NCBI GenBank assembly: GCA_902517885.1
Contig: CABYDZ010000007.1
Location: forward strand, 1 to 47,136
Reading direction: 5' to 3'
From: an uncultured Pelagibacteraceae bacterium
GTDB taxonomy: Bacteria; Pseudomonadota; Alphaproteobacteria; Pelagibacterales; AG-422-B15
Length of the DNA stretch: 47,136 nt
Every line of letters starts with the position of its first letter. Position 1 is the first letter of the stretch. Positions 7,593 to 16,565 of this stretch are shown here, in pieces. Below the pieces are notes generated by a model. It worked only from the letters and a program-made list of their open reading frames with translations, made no database searches and had not been told where the DNA came from. Made by a program: the position numbers and the translations under genes.

Positions 7593-10280
7593 TTAGGAAT
7601 TAACAAGGTTTTTAAATACATACTGAAGTATTCCGCCAGTTTCGAGATATTCTATTTCGGTTGTGGTATTAACTAAAAGTTTGATTTTAATTTCTTTGAG
7701 ATCACCATTCTTGTATTTAATTAGTGCACTGTAGTTTCCTTGTGGTTTTAATTTATCTTTAACATTGATAATGCTTATTTTTTCTGAGCCTTTTAGCTTG
7801 AGAGTTTTTCTGTTGTCGGATCCAATAAATTTAAATGGTAATACACCCATGCCTACCAAATTTGATCTATGAATCCTTTCATAAGATTCAGCAATAACCG
7901 CTTTAACCCCAAGCAATTTAGTACCTTTTGCAGCCCAGTCTCTAGAAGACCCCATTCCATAATCTTTGCCTGAAATAATAATCAGTGGTGACTTAGATTT
8001 TTGATATTTAATTGAGGCATCGTAAATAGACATTTGTTTATTGGATGGGTAATGAATTGTATAGCCGCCTTCAATATTTTTTAACATTTCATTTTTAATT
8101 CTAATATTTGCAAATGTTCCTCTCATCATTACCTGGTGGTTGCCTCTTCTGGCTCCAAATGAATTAAAATCATTTCTTTTAACCTTTTTATTTTTTAGGT
8201 AGTCCCCTGCTGGTCCATCATCTTTTATTGCTCCTGCAGGACTAATATGATCTGTAGTAACCGAGTCTCCAAAAATACCTAGAATGTTAGCATCTTCAAT
8301 GTCGCTTATATTGTTTTGATTAAGTTTTAGATCTTTAAAAAAAGGGGGGTGTTGTACATATGTTGAATTTTTATTCCATTTATAGGTTAACCCTTGAGGT
8401 GCTTTTACTGAGTTCCATTTCTTATCGCCCTTAAATACATTCTTGTATCTCTGCTTATAGAGTTGTGAAGTAATAGTTTTAGTTATTATCTTTTGAATTT
8501 CTTTATTAGTAGGCCAGATATCTTTTAGATATATTTCTTTACCGTTATTACCAATGCCAATTGGATCTTTATCCAAGTTTATTTTTGTAGAGCCAGCAAG
8601 CGCGTATGCAACAACTAAAGGTGGAGAAGCTAAATAATTTGCTTTTACAAATGGATTGATTCTTCCTTCAAAGTTTCTGTTACCTGATAATACCCCACTT
8701 ACAATAAGGTTATTCCTTCCAATGGTATCAGAAATTTTTTTATCAAGAGGTCCAGAATTCCCAATGCATGTTGTGCACCCAAACCCAACTAGGTGAAATC
8801 CTAAATTATCTAAATATTTTTGCAGTCCTGATTTTGTTAAATAATCTGTTACAATTTTAGAGCCTGGAGCAAGTGAAGTCTTTACCCAAGGTTTAGTTTT
8901 TAGACCTAACTTAGCGGCTTTTTTTGCCAGCAAACCCGCTCCGACCATTACGCTTGGGTTAGATGTATTAGTGCAGCTTGTTATTGCAGCTATGGCCACA
9001 TGACCGTGATCAATTTCAAAATTTTCACCCTTAACTTTAGATAGATTTGAAATATTTTCTTGTGAGAATTCAGATTTAAGCGATTTCAAAAATTCATCTG
9101 AAACTTTAGAAAGAACTATTTTGTCTTGGGGTCTCTTAGGTCCAGCAAGACTTGGTAGTATTTGTGATAAGTCTAATTGCATTTTATCAGTATAAACTCT
9201 GTCATTCTTTTTATAATCTTCCCAAAGTCCTTGAAGTTTCGCGTATTTTTTTACAAGTTGGATACCCTTTTCATCTCTGCCACTCACTTTTAAAAATTTT
9301 ATTGTTTCCTCATCAATTGGAAAAAAACCACAGGTTGCTCCATATTCAGGAGCCATATTTGAAATTGTAGCCCGGTCAGGTATCGATAATTCTTTAAGCC
9401 CTTCACCAAAGAACTCTACAAACTTGCCCACAACCCCTTTTTTTCTAAGCTGTTCTGTGATCGTAAGGACTAAATCTGTCGCTGTTATTCCCTCTTTTAT
9501 TTTACCTTTAATTTCAAAACCTATTACCTCTGGAACAACCATTGATATTGGTTGACCAAGCATTGCAGCTTCAGCTTCAATACCTCCAACTCCCCAACCC
9601 AGCACTGATAGACCATTGATCATTGTAGTATGGCTATCGGTTCCAACTACTGTATCAGGATATGCTAGTTCAACTTTCTTATTATTGATGAAACCACTGG
9701 ATGACCATATTGTTTTAGCAAGATATTCTAAATTTACTTGATGACATATTCCTGTTCCGGGTGGAACAACTCGAAAATTATCAAATGACTTTTGGCCCCA
9801 CCTGAGAAACTCATATCGTTCAATATTTCTTTTATATTCCAAATCAACATTGGCTTTATGCGCTGAGGCTGAGCCAAATTTATCAACCATTACTGAGTGA
9901 TCAATAACTAGGTCTACAGGTGACAAAGGATTAATTTTTTTTGGGTCACCTTTCTTATCTTTAATAGCAGATCGCATTGATGCAAGATCGACAACCGCAG
10001 GTACCCCTGTGAAATCCTGCATAAGAACTCTAGCTGGTCTAAAATTAATTTCTTTAGCTATTTTTTTTCGTTTTTTCCACTTTTGGAACTCAAGTATATC
10101 ACTTTTTAAAACAGTTTTTTCATCTTCATGCCTAATTAGGTTCTCAAGAAGTATCTTAATTGAATAAGGCAAAGCTGATACATTCTTCAATCCATTTTTT
10201 TCAGCATATTTAAGACTATAATATGTATAGGTCTTTTTGCCGATTTTTAGTGTTTTTTTTGTTTTAAAGCTATCGTACAT
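7593..10280 (-). CDS. acnA: Aconitate hydratase A
   Basis: This enzyme interconverts citrate and isocitrate in the TCA cycle with a [4Fe-4S] cluster. The cluster cysteines are visible in TSCTNTSNPS and GCTTCIGNSGP, and the substrate-binding SSRDWAAKG motif lies near the C-terminus. I set the start at the ATG at 10280, giving 895 residues, close to the 891 of E. coli AcnA; the following SFKTKKTLKIGKKTY is the usual AcnA opening. An in-frame ATG at 10328 adds 16 residues but lies upstream of a good promoter. Divergence from ccmA is a known alphaproteobacterial arrangement. Confidence 0.96.
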   Translation of the reverse strand: MYDSFKTKKTLKIGKKTYTYYSLKYAEKNGLKNVSALPYSIKILLENLIRHEDEKTVLKSDILEFQKWKKRKKIAKEINFRPARVLMQDFTGVPAVVDLASMRSAIKDKKGDPKKINPLSPVDLVIDHSVMVDKFGSASAHKANVDLEYKRNIERYEFLRWGQKSFDNFRVVPPGTGICHQVNLEYLAKTIWSSSGFINNKKVELAYPDTVVGTDSHTTMINGLSVLGWGVGGIEAEAAMLGQPISMVVPEVIGFEIKGKIKEGITATDLVLTITEQLRKKGVVGKFVEFFGEGLKELSIPDRATISNMAPEYGATCGFFPIDEETIKFLKVSGRDEKGIQLVKKYAKLQGLWEDYKKNDRVYTDKMQLDLSQILPSLAGPKRPQDKIVLSKVSDEFLKSLKSEFSQENISNLSKVKGENFEIDHGHVAIAAITSCTNTSNPSVMVGAGLLAKKAAKLGLKTKPWVKTSLAPGSKIVTDYLTKSGLQKYLDNLGFHLVGFGCTTCIGNSGPLDKKISDTIGRNNLIVSGVLSGNRNFEGRINPFVKANYLASPPLVVAYALAGSTKINLDKDPIGIGNNGKEIYLKDIWPTNKEIQKIITKTITSQLYKQRYKNVFKGDKKWNSVKAPQGLTYKWNKNSTYVQHPPFFKDLKLNQNNISDIEDANILGIFGDSVTTDHISPAGAIKDDGPAGDYLKNKKVKRNDFNSFGARRGNHQVMMRGTFANIRIKNEMLKNIEGGYTIHYPSNKQMSIYDASIKYQKSKSPLIIISGKDYGMGSSRDWAAKGTKLLGVKAVIAESYERIHRSNLVGMGVLPFKFIGSDNRKTLKLKGSEKISIINVKDKLKPQGNYSALIKYKNGDLKEIKIKLLVNTTTEIEYLETGGILQYVFKNLVNS

Positions 10281-10299
10281 AGAGGGTTTACTGGATGTA

Positions 10300-10328
10300 T
10301 TAATAAGACTAATTTGAACAGCTATCAA
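10300..10328 (-). promoter_or_regulatory. Candidate promoter for acnA
   Basis: Read on the minus strand, TTGATA (10328-10323) and TATTAA (10305-10300) are separated by 17 bases. The predicted start near 10293 leaves about 13 bases before the ATG at 10280. It supports the shorter AcnA start, because the alternative ATG at 10328 coincides with the -35 element. Confidence 0.45.
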
Positions 10329-10341
10329 TAGAAAGTTTAAT

Positions 10342-10941
10342 ATGAATGAACTAAAAATTGAGGACTTGACTTGTTATAGAGGTGAAAACTTAGTCCTAAA
10401 AGATCTAAATACAAAGCTTAAATCTGGTGAAACACTTGTTATCAGAGGTAAAAATGGATCTGGTAAAACTACTCTGCTGCGAGTGCTATCAAATTTCATA
10501 AAATCTTATAACGGAAAAATATTATTTAATGATCAAAATATAATTGAAGATGCTAATTATAGATACTTTTTCAATTTTGTATGTCAAAAGAATTCTCTAA
10601 AAGACAATCTATCAGTCAAAAATAATTTAAAGCTATGGGAAATTATTTATCAAAAAAATATTTCTTATTCAAAACTTTTAGAAGATTTTAACATGTCACA
10701 TCTTGTGGAAAGAGATGTTGCTTCTTTAAGTGATGGGCAAAAAAAGTGCATATCACTTCTCAGGCTTAATTTTACAGAAAGTAAGATATGGTTTTTAGAT
10801 GAACCTTTTGTTTTTTTAGATGAAGAAAACAGTCAAATATTAATTCAAAAAATTAAAAATTTTAATACTAATAATGGGATTGTGATTATTACTTCGAATA
10901 TCAATTTACAAAATACATTTACAAACGAAATTAAAATTTAA
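10342..10941 (+). CDS. ccmA: Heme exporter ATP-binding protein CcmA
   Basis: This 199-residue ABC ATPase drives the CcmABCD complex, which releases heme-loaded CcmE in system I cytochrome c maturation. The Walker A motif is at 36-44 (GKNGSGKTT), the signature at 128-133 reads SLSDGQ, with Asp where the canonical consensus has Gly, and Walker B is IWFLDEP (149-155). It opens the ccmABCDEFGH operon and lies ten bases before ccmB. The AGAAAG ribosome-binding site is weak. The order of the genes downstream makes the assignment secure. Confidence 0.93.
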   Translation: MNELKIEDLTCYRGENLVLKDLNTKLKSGETLVIRGKNGSGKTTLLRVLSNFIKSYNGKILFNDQNIIEDANYRYFFNFVCQKNSLKDNLSVKNNLKLWEIIYQKNISYSKLLEDFNMSHLVERDVASLSDGQKKCISLLRLNFTESKIWFLDEPFVFLDEENSQILIQKIKNFNTNNGIVIITSNINLQNTFTNEIKI

Positions 10942-10950
10942 ATAATTATT

Positions 10951-11574
10951 ATGTTAGCATTACTCAAGAGAGATTTATATTTAGCATTATACTCAAGCTC
11001 AAGTTTTTTTTACACTTCTTCTTTTTTTGTTTTAGTGTTAATCATTTTACCATTTTTGTTCGGTACAAATAATGTTCAACTTCAGGTTTTGTTTAAAGGT
11101 ATAATTTGGATAGGATTATCATTATCAATTTTGCTAACTATGGAAAGAATCTTTAATGCTGATTATGAAGATGGAAATTTAGATATTATTATTCAACGAT
11201 ATCCATCATTAGAAACTATTATAATTAGTAAATATATAACTCATTGGGTAGTTTATTGCTTACCGTTGTTTATCATACTTCCGATATTGAGCTTTTTATT
11301 TTATGTAAGCTTAGATAACTTTTTTCTGATTTTTCTTAACCTTTTATTTGGATCTTTCGGGATGGTTTTTATAGTAACATTTGTTAGCGCTTTAACTCTT
11401 GGTGCCAAAAGGACCATATTTCTAAAGGCAATAATTGTAATACCACTATTTGTCCCGTTTCTTATATTTGGCACAAATCTTGAATCATGGCCTATTTTGC
11501 TAGCACTTTCGATGATGTCCTTTGTTCTTTCAATGTATGTCTCAGCATATGGTCTGCGTCTATATGTGGAGTAG
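10951..11574 (+). CDS. ccmB: Heme exporter membrane protein CcmB
   Basis: This 207-residue protein has about six membrane segments and the CcmB pattern: a short cytoplasmic start (LALLKRDLYLALYSSSSFFY) and an acidic loop with MERIFNADYEDGNLD after the second membrane segment. CcmB is the membrane partner of the CcmA ATPase in the inner membrane. It sits in the expected operon position between ccmA and ccmC. Confidence 0.93.
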   Translation: MLALLKRDLYLALYSSSSFFYTSSFFVLVLIILPFLFGTNNVQLQVLFKGIIWIGLSLSILLTMERIFNADYEDGNLDIIIQRYPSLETIIISKYITHWVVYCLPLFIILPILSFLFYVSLDNFFLIFLNLLFGSFGMVFIVTFVSALTLGAKRTIFLKAIIVIPLFVPFLIFGTNLESWPILLALSMMSFVLSMYVSAYGLRLYVE

Positions 11575-11605
11575 AAATAGTTACGAATAAATATATATCT
11601 AGAAA

Positions 11606-12313
11606 ATGAATTTAAGATTAACAAATAAACAAATCAATATAATTGAAAAAGCAAATCCATTTCTTATTGTGTCAACAATAGTTGCCTTCACTTTTGGGTT
11701 GTATTTTTCACTATTACAATCACCACCTGATTATATCCAGGGTGACTCCATGAGAATTATGTACATACATGTGCCGTCTGCTTGGTTTGCATTAATGGCA
11801 TACACTATACTTGCTGGTTCTTCAGTTCTTTGGTTTATTACTAGAAATCCAATCTTTAGTATAATTGCAAGATCGATTGCACAAATAGGAATGATATTCA
11901 CGTTAATTTCACTTGTGACCGGAAGCATATGGGGAAAACCTACTTGGGGCGTATGGTGGGTATGGGATGCAAGATTAACATCAATGTTATTATTGTTCTT
12001 TTTGTATTTAGCTTATATTTTTTTATGGCAGTCCATTACCAATAAAGATCTTGCTTCTAAAATATCTGCAGCTTTGGCAATTGTTGGTTTTGTGAATATT
12101 CCAATTATAAAATTTTCTGTTGATTGGTGGAATACATTGCATCAACCCGCTACTATCTCAAAGCTTTCTTCCCCTAGTATTGATATATCAATGATGGTAC
12201 CCCTTTTTATAATGACGCTTGCAACTTTTCTTTTTTTGGTAACAGTTTTCTTTATCAGATTAAGGATTGAAATATTAGATAATAAGATATTAAGGATAAG
12301 AGAAGTAGAATGA
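11606..12313 (+). CDS. ccmC: Heme handling protein CcmC
   Basis: This 235-residue polytopic protein presents heme to CcmE at the outer face of the inner membrane. The tryptophan-rich WWD motif lies at about 115-126 (GVWWVWDARLTS). Heme-ligand histidines are visible at His55 (MYIHVPSAW) and in WWNTLHQPATI further on. Its stop overlaps the ccmD start (ATGA), giving translational coupling. Confidence 0.95.
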   Translation: MNLRLTNKQINIIEKANPFLIVSTIVAFTFGLYFSLLQSPPDYIQGDSMRIMYIHVPSAWFALMAYTILAGSSVLWFITRNPIFSIIARSIAQIGMIFTLISLVTGSIWGKPTWGVWWVWDARLTSMLLLFFLYLAYIFLWQSITNKDLASKISAALAIVGFVNIPIIKFSVDWWNTLHQPATISKLSSPSIDISMMVPLFIMTLATFLFLVTVFFIRLRIEILDNKILRIREVE

Positions 12314-12465
12314 ATGAACTTATAAGCATGGGAGGATATGCACCTTTTATTTGGTCTGCTTATGGATTCTTTTTCATTACTATAGTAATACTATTTTTCA
12401 CAAACTTCCTGAGATTAAAAAAAAGAGAAGAAGTGTTGAACAAAATAAATAATAACCGTGACTGA
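12310..12465 (+). CDS. ccmD: Heme exporter small membrane protein CcmD
   Basis: This small gene encodes 51 residues: a short N-terminus (MNELISMGGYAPFIWSAYGF), one hydrophobic helix (about 15-34) and a basic tail (LRLKKREEVL). That is the standard CcmD layout, including the GGYAPFIWSAYG signature. CcmD holds CcmE to the CcmABC complex. The ATG overlaps the ccmC stop by four bases, and its 3' end overlaps the GTG start of ccmE by eight. Confidence 0.92.
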   Translation: MNELISMGGYAPFIWSAYGFFFITIVILFFTNFLRLKKREEVLNKINNNRD

Positions 12466-12892
12466 TACAGTAAAAAAAAGGCTAATTAAATTCTTAGTAA
12501 GTTTAATTATTTTTGGAATAGCTATCTTAATAATAGTTTACAATTTAAGAGATAATATCGTTTATTTCTATAGTCCGTCAGAAATTATAGAAAATAATCA
12601 GACAGGCAGTCAAATTATCAGACTCGGTGGATTAGTTGAATCTGAATCAGTTGTAAGTGATGGAGACAGTATTTTTCATTTTAATATAACTGATGGCCAA
12701 GAGCAAATAAGTGTCAAATACCAAGGAATACTGCCCAATTTATTTGCTGAGGAAAAAGGGGTTGTTGTTGAAGGTATATATATGAACGACGGACGTTTTA
12801 TTGCTAATAAAGTTTTGGCCAAGCATGATGAAAATTATATGCCACCTGAAGTTATAAAATCCTTAAAAGAAACTGGTAAGTGGCAGGAATAA
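12458..12892 (+). CDS. ccmE: Heme chaperone CcmE
   Basis: This 144-residue periplasmic protein carries one N-terminal anchor (about residues 9-28) and an OB-fold domain. The covalent heme-binding histidine is His123 in LAKHDENYMPP, with the axial Tyr127. It takes heme from CcmC and hands it to CcmF. I accept a GTG start, because it gives the usual short basic leader before the membrane segment and overlaps ccmD; no ATG lies in a suitable place. Its stop overlaps the ccmF start (TAATG). Confidence 0.95.
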   Translation: MTDTVKKRLIKFLVSLIIFGIAILIIVYNLRDNIVYFYSPSEIIENNQTGSQIIRLGGLVESESVVSDGDSIFHFNITDGQEQISVKYQGILPNLFAEEKGVVVEGIYMNDGRFIANKVLAKHDENYMPPEVIKSLKETGKWQE

Positions 12893-14802
12893 TGAGTTTA
12901 GCTCTACATTATATTGCAAATTTATTATTAATTTTATGCTTGGTAACCTCAATGATTCAATCAAGGTTTTTATTTAACATTCAGAATTATAATTTATTTA
13001 GTATATCTCAAATTTCAGCAATACAGTTTCTATCAATTTTAGTTTCTTTTTTTATATTAATATTTTTATTCATAACTTCTGATTTTAATTTTGATCTAGT
13101 CTATTTCCATTCTCATTCTGAGAAACCCCTCATCTACAAATTATCTGGTGTGTGGGGAAATCATGAAGGAAGCATGTTGCTCTGGATATTAATATTGGTT
13201 TTGTTTAATTTCTTATTTTCTCTTTCAAAATCAAGGTCTCAGAAGTTTAAAGAAATAACTGTGGCAGTTCAAAGCTTAATGATATTTGGTTTCGTATTAT
13301 TTTTATTACTCCTTTCTAATCCTTTTAATATAAACAATGAAAATTTTAATGATGGGTTAGGACTCAATCCAATTCTACAAGATCCATTATTAGCAATTCA
13401 TCCACCAATTTTATATATAGGCTATGTTGGATTTTCACTTATTTTTAGTTTATCTATTACCGGCCTCTTGACTAGTGAAGTTGATAAAAAATGGGCTACA
13501 ATAGCAAAGCCATGGGTGTTTGCTGCTTGGTCTTTTTTAACAGCTGGTATCGCTCTAGGATCATATTGGGCGTACTATGAATTAGGATGGGGTGGATACT
13601 GGTTTTGGGATCCCGTTGAAAATGCTTCACTTATGCCTTGGCTTTCTGCAACAGCCTTAATACATTGCGTTGTTGTTCTGCAGAGAAGAAATACGATGCA
13701 GTCTTGGACAATGGTTCTTGCAATTCTAACATTTTCACTAAGTCTAGCGGGAACCTTTCTTGTTAGGTCAGGAGTTTTAAATTCTGTACATACATTTGCT
13801 TCTGACCCAGGTAGAGGCTTATTCATTTTAATATTTTTATTCATTATTCTAAGCTCTTCATTTTTATTATTCGCATTAAAATCAGAAAAGATTAACAAGC
13901 CTTCTTTACATAATATTTCTAGTAGAAATACAGGAATAATGGTTAATAATTGGCTTCTTATCTCAATTTTAATCGTAGTGTTTCTTGGAACTATGTACCC
14001 TCTAGCAACGGATCTTCTCTATAATCAAAGTCTAACCGTAGGCCCTCAATATTATGCAATAAGTATTACGCCTATTATTATCCTTTTTTTATTCTTCATG
14101 ATTCTTTCTCCACAATTGAGTTGGAGAGAAAGCAAACTCTTAAAAATATTAAATGAAATGAGATACATTTTGATTTCTTGCTTAACAATCACTTTCTTAA
14201 CAACTTTATACTTTGACTTATTTAACTTTACCGAAATATTAATCATCTTCTTAAGCTTAATTTTAATAATATCCTCACTATCTTTGGGTCTTAATTTTAA
14301 AAGCACTAAGGTTATTGTGAAGTCTAATTTTGGCCAAAGTATAGCCCATGCCGGTTTTGGAATTTTTATGCTAGCAGTTGTTAGCAATGCCGTTTATTCG
14401 CAAGAAAAGATTTATGATGCAAAGGTTGGTAGCAAGCTTCAATTAGATGAATATATTTTTGATTTTAAGAATATTGAACAAGAAGAAAAAGATAATTTCA
14501 ATTCAATAAGAGCTTATTTATCACTGTCTAAAAATGGGAAAGATTTAGGAGAATTTTCTCCCGAGATCCGTTTTTACTCTGATCCTCCAACAATAACTTC
14601 TGAAACAAGTATCATTCACCAATTTTTCTCAGATGTTTACGTAGTAATGAATGTTCCTCAAAATCAAGAATCGATTAGTCTTAGACTGCATATCAAGCCA
14701 TTTATGAATATTCTTTGGTTAGGCGTTATTATGATTATTTTAGGTGGAATCATAACTGCAATTTTGAATAGAAAAAAATATGAAGAAAATGCGATTAATT
14801 AA
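12892..14802 (+). CDS. ccmF: Cytochrome c heme lyase subunit CcmF
   Basis: This large polytopic protein ligates heme to apocytochrome c together with CcmH. The WWD-type motif is clear (GWGGYWFWDPVENASLMPWL), as are histidines in GVWGNHEGSMLLW and AIHPPILYIGYVG. I place the start at the ATG at 12892, which overlaps the ccmE stop as TAATG and gives 636 residues. An ATG twelve bases upstream would add four residues inside ccmE. The length is close to the usual 640-660. Confidence 0.95.
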   Translation: MSLALHYIANLLLILCLVTSMIQSRFLFNIQNYNLFSISQISAIQFLSILVSFFILIFLFITSDFNFDLVYFHSHSEKPLIYKLSGVWGNHEGSMLLWILILVLFNFLFSLSKSRSQKFKEITVAVQSLMIFGFVLFLLLLSNPFNINNENFNDGLGLNPILQDPLLAIHPPILYIGYVGFSLIFSLSITGLLTSEVDKKWATIAKPWVFAAWSFLTAGIALGSYWAYYELGWGGYWFWDPVENASLMPWLSATALIHCVVVLQRRNTMQSWTMVLAILTFSLSLAGTFLVRSGVLNSVHTFASDPGRGLFILIFLFIILSSSFLLFALKSEKINKPSLHNISSRNTGIMVNNWLLISILIVVFLGTMYPLATDLLYNQSLTVGPQYYAISITPIIILFLFFMILSPQLSWRESKLLKILNEMRYILISCLTITFLTTLYFDLFNFTEILIIFLSLILIISSLSLGLNFKSTKVIVKSNFGQSIAHAGFGIFMLAVVSNAVYSQEKIYDAKVGSKLQLDEYIFDFKNIEQEEKDNFNSIRAYLSLSKNGKDLGEFSPEIRFYSDPPTITSETSIIHQFFSDVYVVMNVPQNQESISLRLHIKPFMNILWLGVIMIILGGIITAILNRKKYEENAIN

Positions 14803-15307
14803 GTTTTTGCCACTTATCATCATAGTTCTGCTATGTATATTTTTCTTTTTCTCACTTAATAACGATACAACAAAACTATCATCACCATTAGTTGGAAAAG
14901 AGGTGCCTGAGTTTTCACTTGATCGCTTATTTAACAATGAAAAAATGACAAATAAAGATTTGATTAGCGATAAACCTATCGTTTTAAATATTTGGTCATC
15001 ATGGTGCATCCCCTGTCGTGCAGAGCATGATGTGCTGATGGTTTTATCAGAGCTATATGATGTTGATATTTATGGCCTAAATTACAAAGATAACGAGACA
15101 GAAGCTAAAAAATTTATTGAGGGATTAGGCAATCCGTTTGAAAAAATTGGGGTTGATACTTCTGGAAGATCGGCGATTAATCTTGGAGTTTATGGTGTTC
15201 CAGAGACGTTTATTATTCAGAACGGCATTATTATTTATAAACATATTGGCCCAATACACATGAATGAATTAGATGAAAAAATTCTACCGTTGATAAAGGA
15301 TTTATAA
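14780..15307 (+). CDS. ccmG: Thiol:disulfide interchange protein CcmG/DsbE
   Basis: This 175-residue protein is a membrane-anchored periplasmic thioredoxin with one N-terminal helix (about 7-25). The active site is Cys76-Ile-Pro-Cys79 within WSSWCIPC. A cis-proline loop (GVYGVPETF) is also visible. It keeps the apocytochrome CxxCH cysteines reduced before heme attachment. The start overlaps the end of ccmF by 23 bases; an ATG nine bases further in is an alternative. Confidence 0.93.
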   Translation: MKKMRLIKFLPLIIIVLLCIFFFFSLNNDTTKLSSPLVGKEVPEFSLDRLFNNEKMTNKDLISDKPIVLNIWSSWCIPCRAEHDVLMVLSELYDVDIYGLNYKDNETEAKKFIEGLGNPFEKIGVDTSGRSAINLGVYGVPETFIIQNGIIIYKHIGPIHMNELDEKILPLIKDL

Positions 15308-15310
15308 TAA

Positions 15311-15673
15311 ATGAAATTCAGCTTTGTCCCTATTTTAGTATGCACTTATATATTATTGTGTTTTTCAGCATTGACCGAAGAGACTCGCGCAATCAATCTA
15401 TTCAAAGAAGTAAGATGTTTAGTATGCCAAGGTCAAACTATTCATGAGTCAAATGCTGAAATAGCAGAGGATTTAAAGACACTCATTCGTGAGAAAATTG
15501 ATGAGGGTGAGACAGATAAGGAAATTAAAGGTTTCTTAGTTGAAAAATATGGAGATTGGATTCTGATGACCCCGCCAGTTAAAGAACTTACTTATGTTCT
15601 CTGGTTTGCCCCAATTATCATTATGGCCATTGGTTTAATTGTTATTTTTAGAAGAAAAATAGCAAAGGCCTAA
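15311..15673 (+). CDS. ccmH: Cytochrome c maturation protein CcmH
   Basis: This 120-residue protein has a signal peptide, a small three-helix periplasmic domain and a C-terminal membrane helix (about 97-115) ending in a basic tail. The redox motif is Cys36-Leu-Val-Cys39 in VRCLVCQGQ, and the YGDWILMTPP motif is typical. It reduces apocytochrome c with CcmG and partners CcmF. It closes the operon; no ccmI-like TPR protein follows, so the longer two-domain CcmH of E. coli is not encoded here. Confidence 0.94.
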   Translation: MKFSFVPILVCTYILLCFSALTEETRAINLFKEVRCLVCQGQTIHESNAEIAEDLKTLIREKIDEGETDKEIKGFLVEKYGDWILMTPPVKELTYVLWFAPIIIMAIGLIVIFRRKIAKA

Positions 15674-15697
15674 ATTTCGTCACTTTGTTGATATTTT

Positions 15698-15725
15698 TTG
15701 AACAATTAAATGATTTTAATATAAT
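15698..15725 (+). promoter_or_regulatory. Strong candidate promoter for the small acidic protein and PagL pair
   Basis: TTGAAC at 15698-15703 and a perfect TATAAT at 15720-15725 are separated by 16 bases. An AAGGAG ribosome-binding site follows at 15736-15741, eight bases before the ATG at 15750. This indicates a transcription unit separate from the ccm operon. Confidence 0.6.
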
Positions 15726-15749
15726 ATAAAAAATAAAGGAGTAATTCTT

Positions 15750-16070
15750 ATGAAATTAAAAATTTACAGCATTCTCGTATTTTTCATTTTAAGCCTAAAT
15801 TTTAATATAGCAACTGCTGGTGGCATTGAAGAGGATGACACTACGGAAGAATCGAAAGATTATGAAAATGTAGAATTGACTACCAGAGAAGACATTTCTG
15901 AATTTCAAGAATTGCAGGAGCCATTGTATGAAAAGTTAGAGGAAATCATAGCTGATGGATGTGATGGCGAAGAAAATGTTGTTAAATGGTCTCAAGGATG
16001 TGTTACGTGGTCAGGTGGATATATTGAAGAAGGCGAAATAGCTGATACTTATGTAAGGCGTGGGTCATAA
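15750..16070 (+). CDS. Small acidic secreted protein, unknown
   Basis: I do not recognise this 106-residue protein. Residues 1-23 form a signal peptide ending near ATAGG. The mature part of about 83 residues is strongly acidic, with runs such as EEDDTTEESKDYE, and has two cysteines in ADGCDGEE and SQGCVTWSGGY that could pair in the periplasm. A strong promoter and a near-ideal ribosome-binding site suggest high expression. The next gene, a PagL-like protein, starts three bases after the stop, so the two are probably co-expressed. Confidence 0.7.
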   Translation: MKLKIYSILVFFILSLNFNIATAGGIEEDDTTEESKDYENVELTTREDISEFQELQEPLYEKLEEIIADGCDGEENVVKWSQGCVTWSGGYIEEGEIADTYVRRGS

Positions 16071-16073
16071 CAA

Positions 16074-16565
16074 GTGCTTAAGAAAAGTTGCTTTATTTTC
16101 CTCATCACGTTTGTACTTGGAAATTTCTCTTTTGCAGATCAAAAAGATAAATGGTCACTATCAATGGGTCAGTTTGATGTTAACTATCGTGATCAACTTT
16201 CCTCGGAAATAAGATTAGAATATCTCTATGGAAAAAAATTCTATGAAAATAGTTTTAACTTAAAGCAATTCATAGGAGTCATGAGAAATGGTGACAACGG
16301 AAGTTATCTCTATACAGGTTTAAGAAAAGATATAGAGGTTTCAAGTAAGTGGAATTTCACACCTAGCTTTGCCCTTGGATATTATGATAGAGGTAAAAGC
16401 TTAGATCTTGGATATAATCTTGAGTTTAGAAGTCAGATTGAATTTTCTTACGCTTTAGGTGAAAGCAGGATTGGTTTCAATTTAAACCATATTTCAAATG
16501 CGAGCTTAGGAGATACTAATCCAGGAACCGAGAGTGCAACAGTTTCACTCATTAGATCATTTTAG
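16074..16565 (+). CDS. pagL: PagL-like lipid A 3-O-deacylase / acyloxyacyl hydrolase
   Basis: This 163-residue protein has a signal peptide (about 1-21) and alternating beta strands ending in a C-terminal phenylalanine, as outer-membrane barrels do. The PagL catalytic triad pattern is present: His139 and Ser141 in NLNHISNAS, and Glu153 exactly 12 residues after the serine in NPGTESA. Known PagL enzymes remove the 3-O acyl chain of lipid A in the outer membrane. The start is a GTG directly after the small acidic protein gene, giving a normal signal peptide. The overall match is short, so substrate specificity is not certain. Confidence 0.75.
   Translation: MLKKSCFIFLITFVLGNFSFADQKDKWSLSMGQFDVNYRDQLSSEIRLEYLYGKKFYENSFNLKQFIGVMRNGDNGSYLYTGLRKDIEVSSKWNFTPSFALGYYDRGKSLDLGYNLEFRSQIEFSYALGESRIGFNLNHISNASLGDTNPGTESATVSLIRSF

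Noticed and set aside
10281-10328. N-terminal extension of AcnA
   Set aside because: The extra 16 residues are not AcnA-like and their start lies on the -35 of a good minus-strand promoter.
11301-11624. Minus-strand open frame opposite ccmB
   Set aside because: It is a shadow of the conserved ccmB gene and lacks any recognisable domain.
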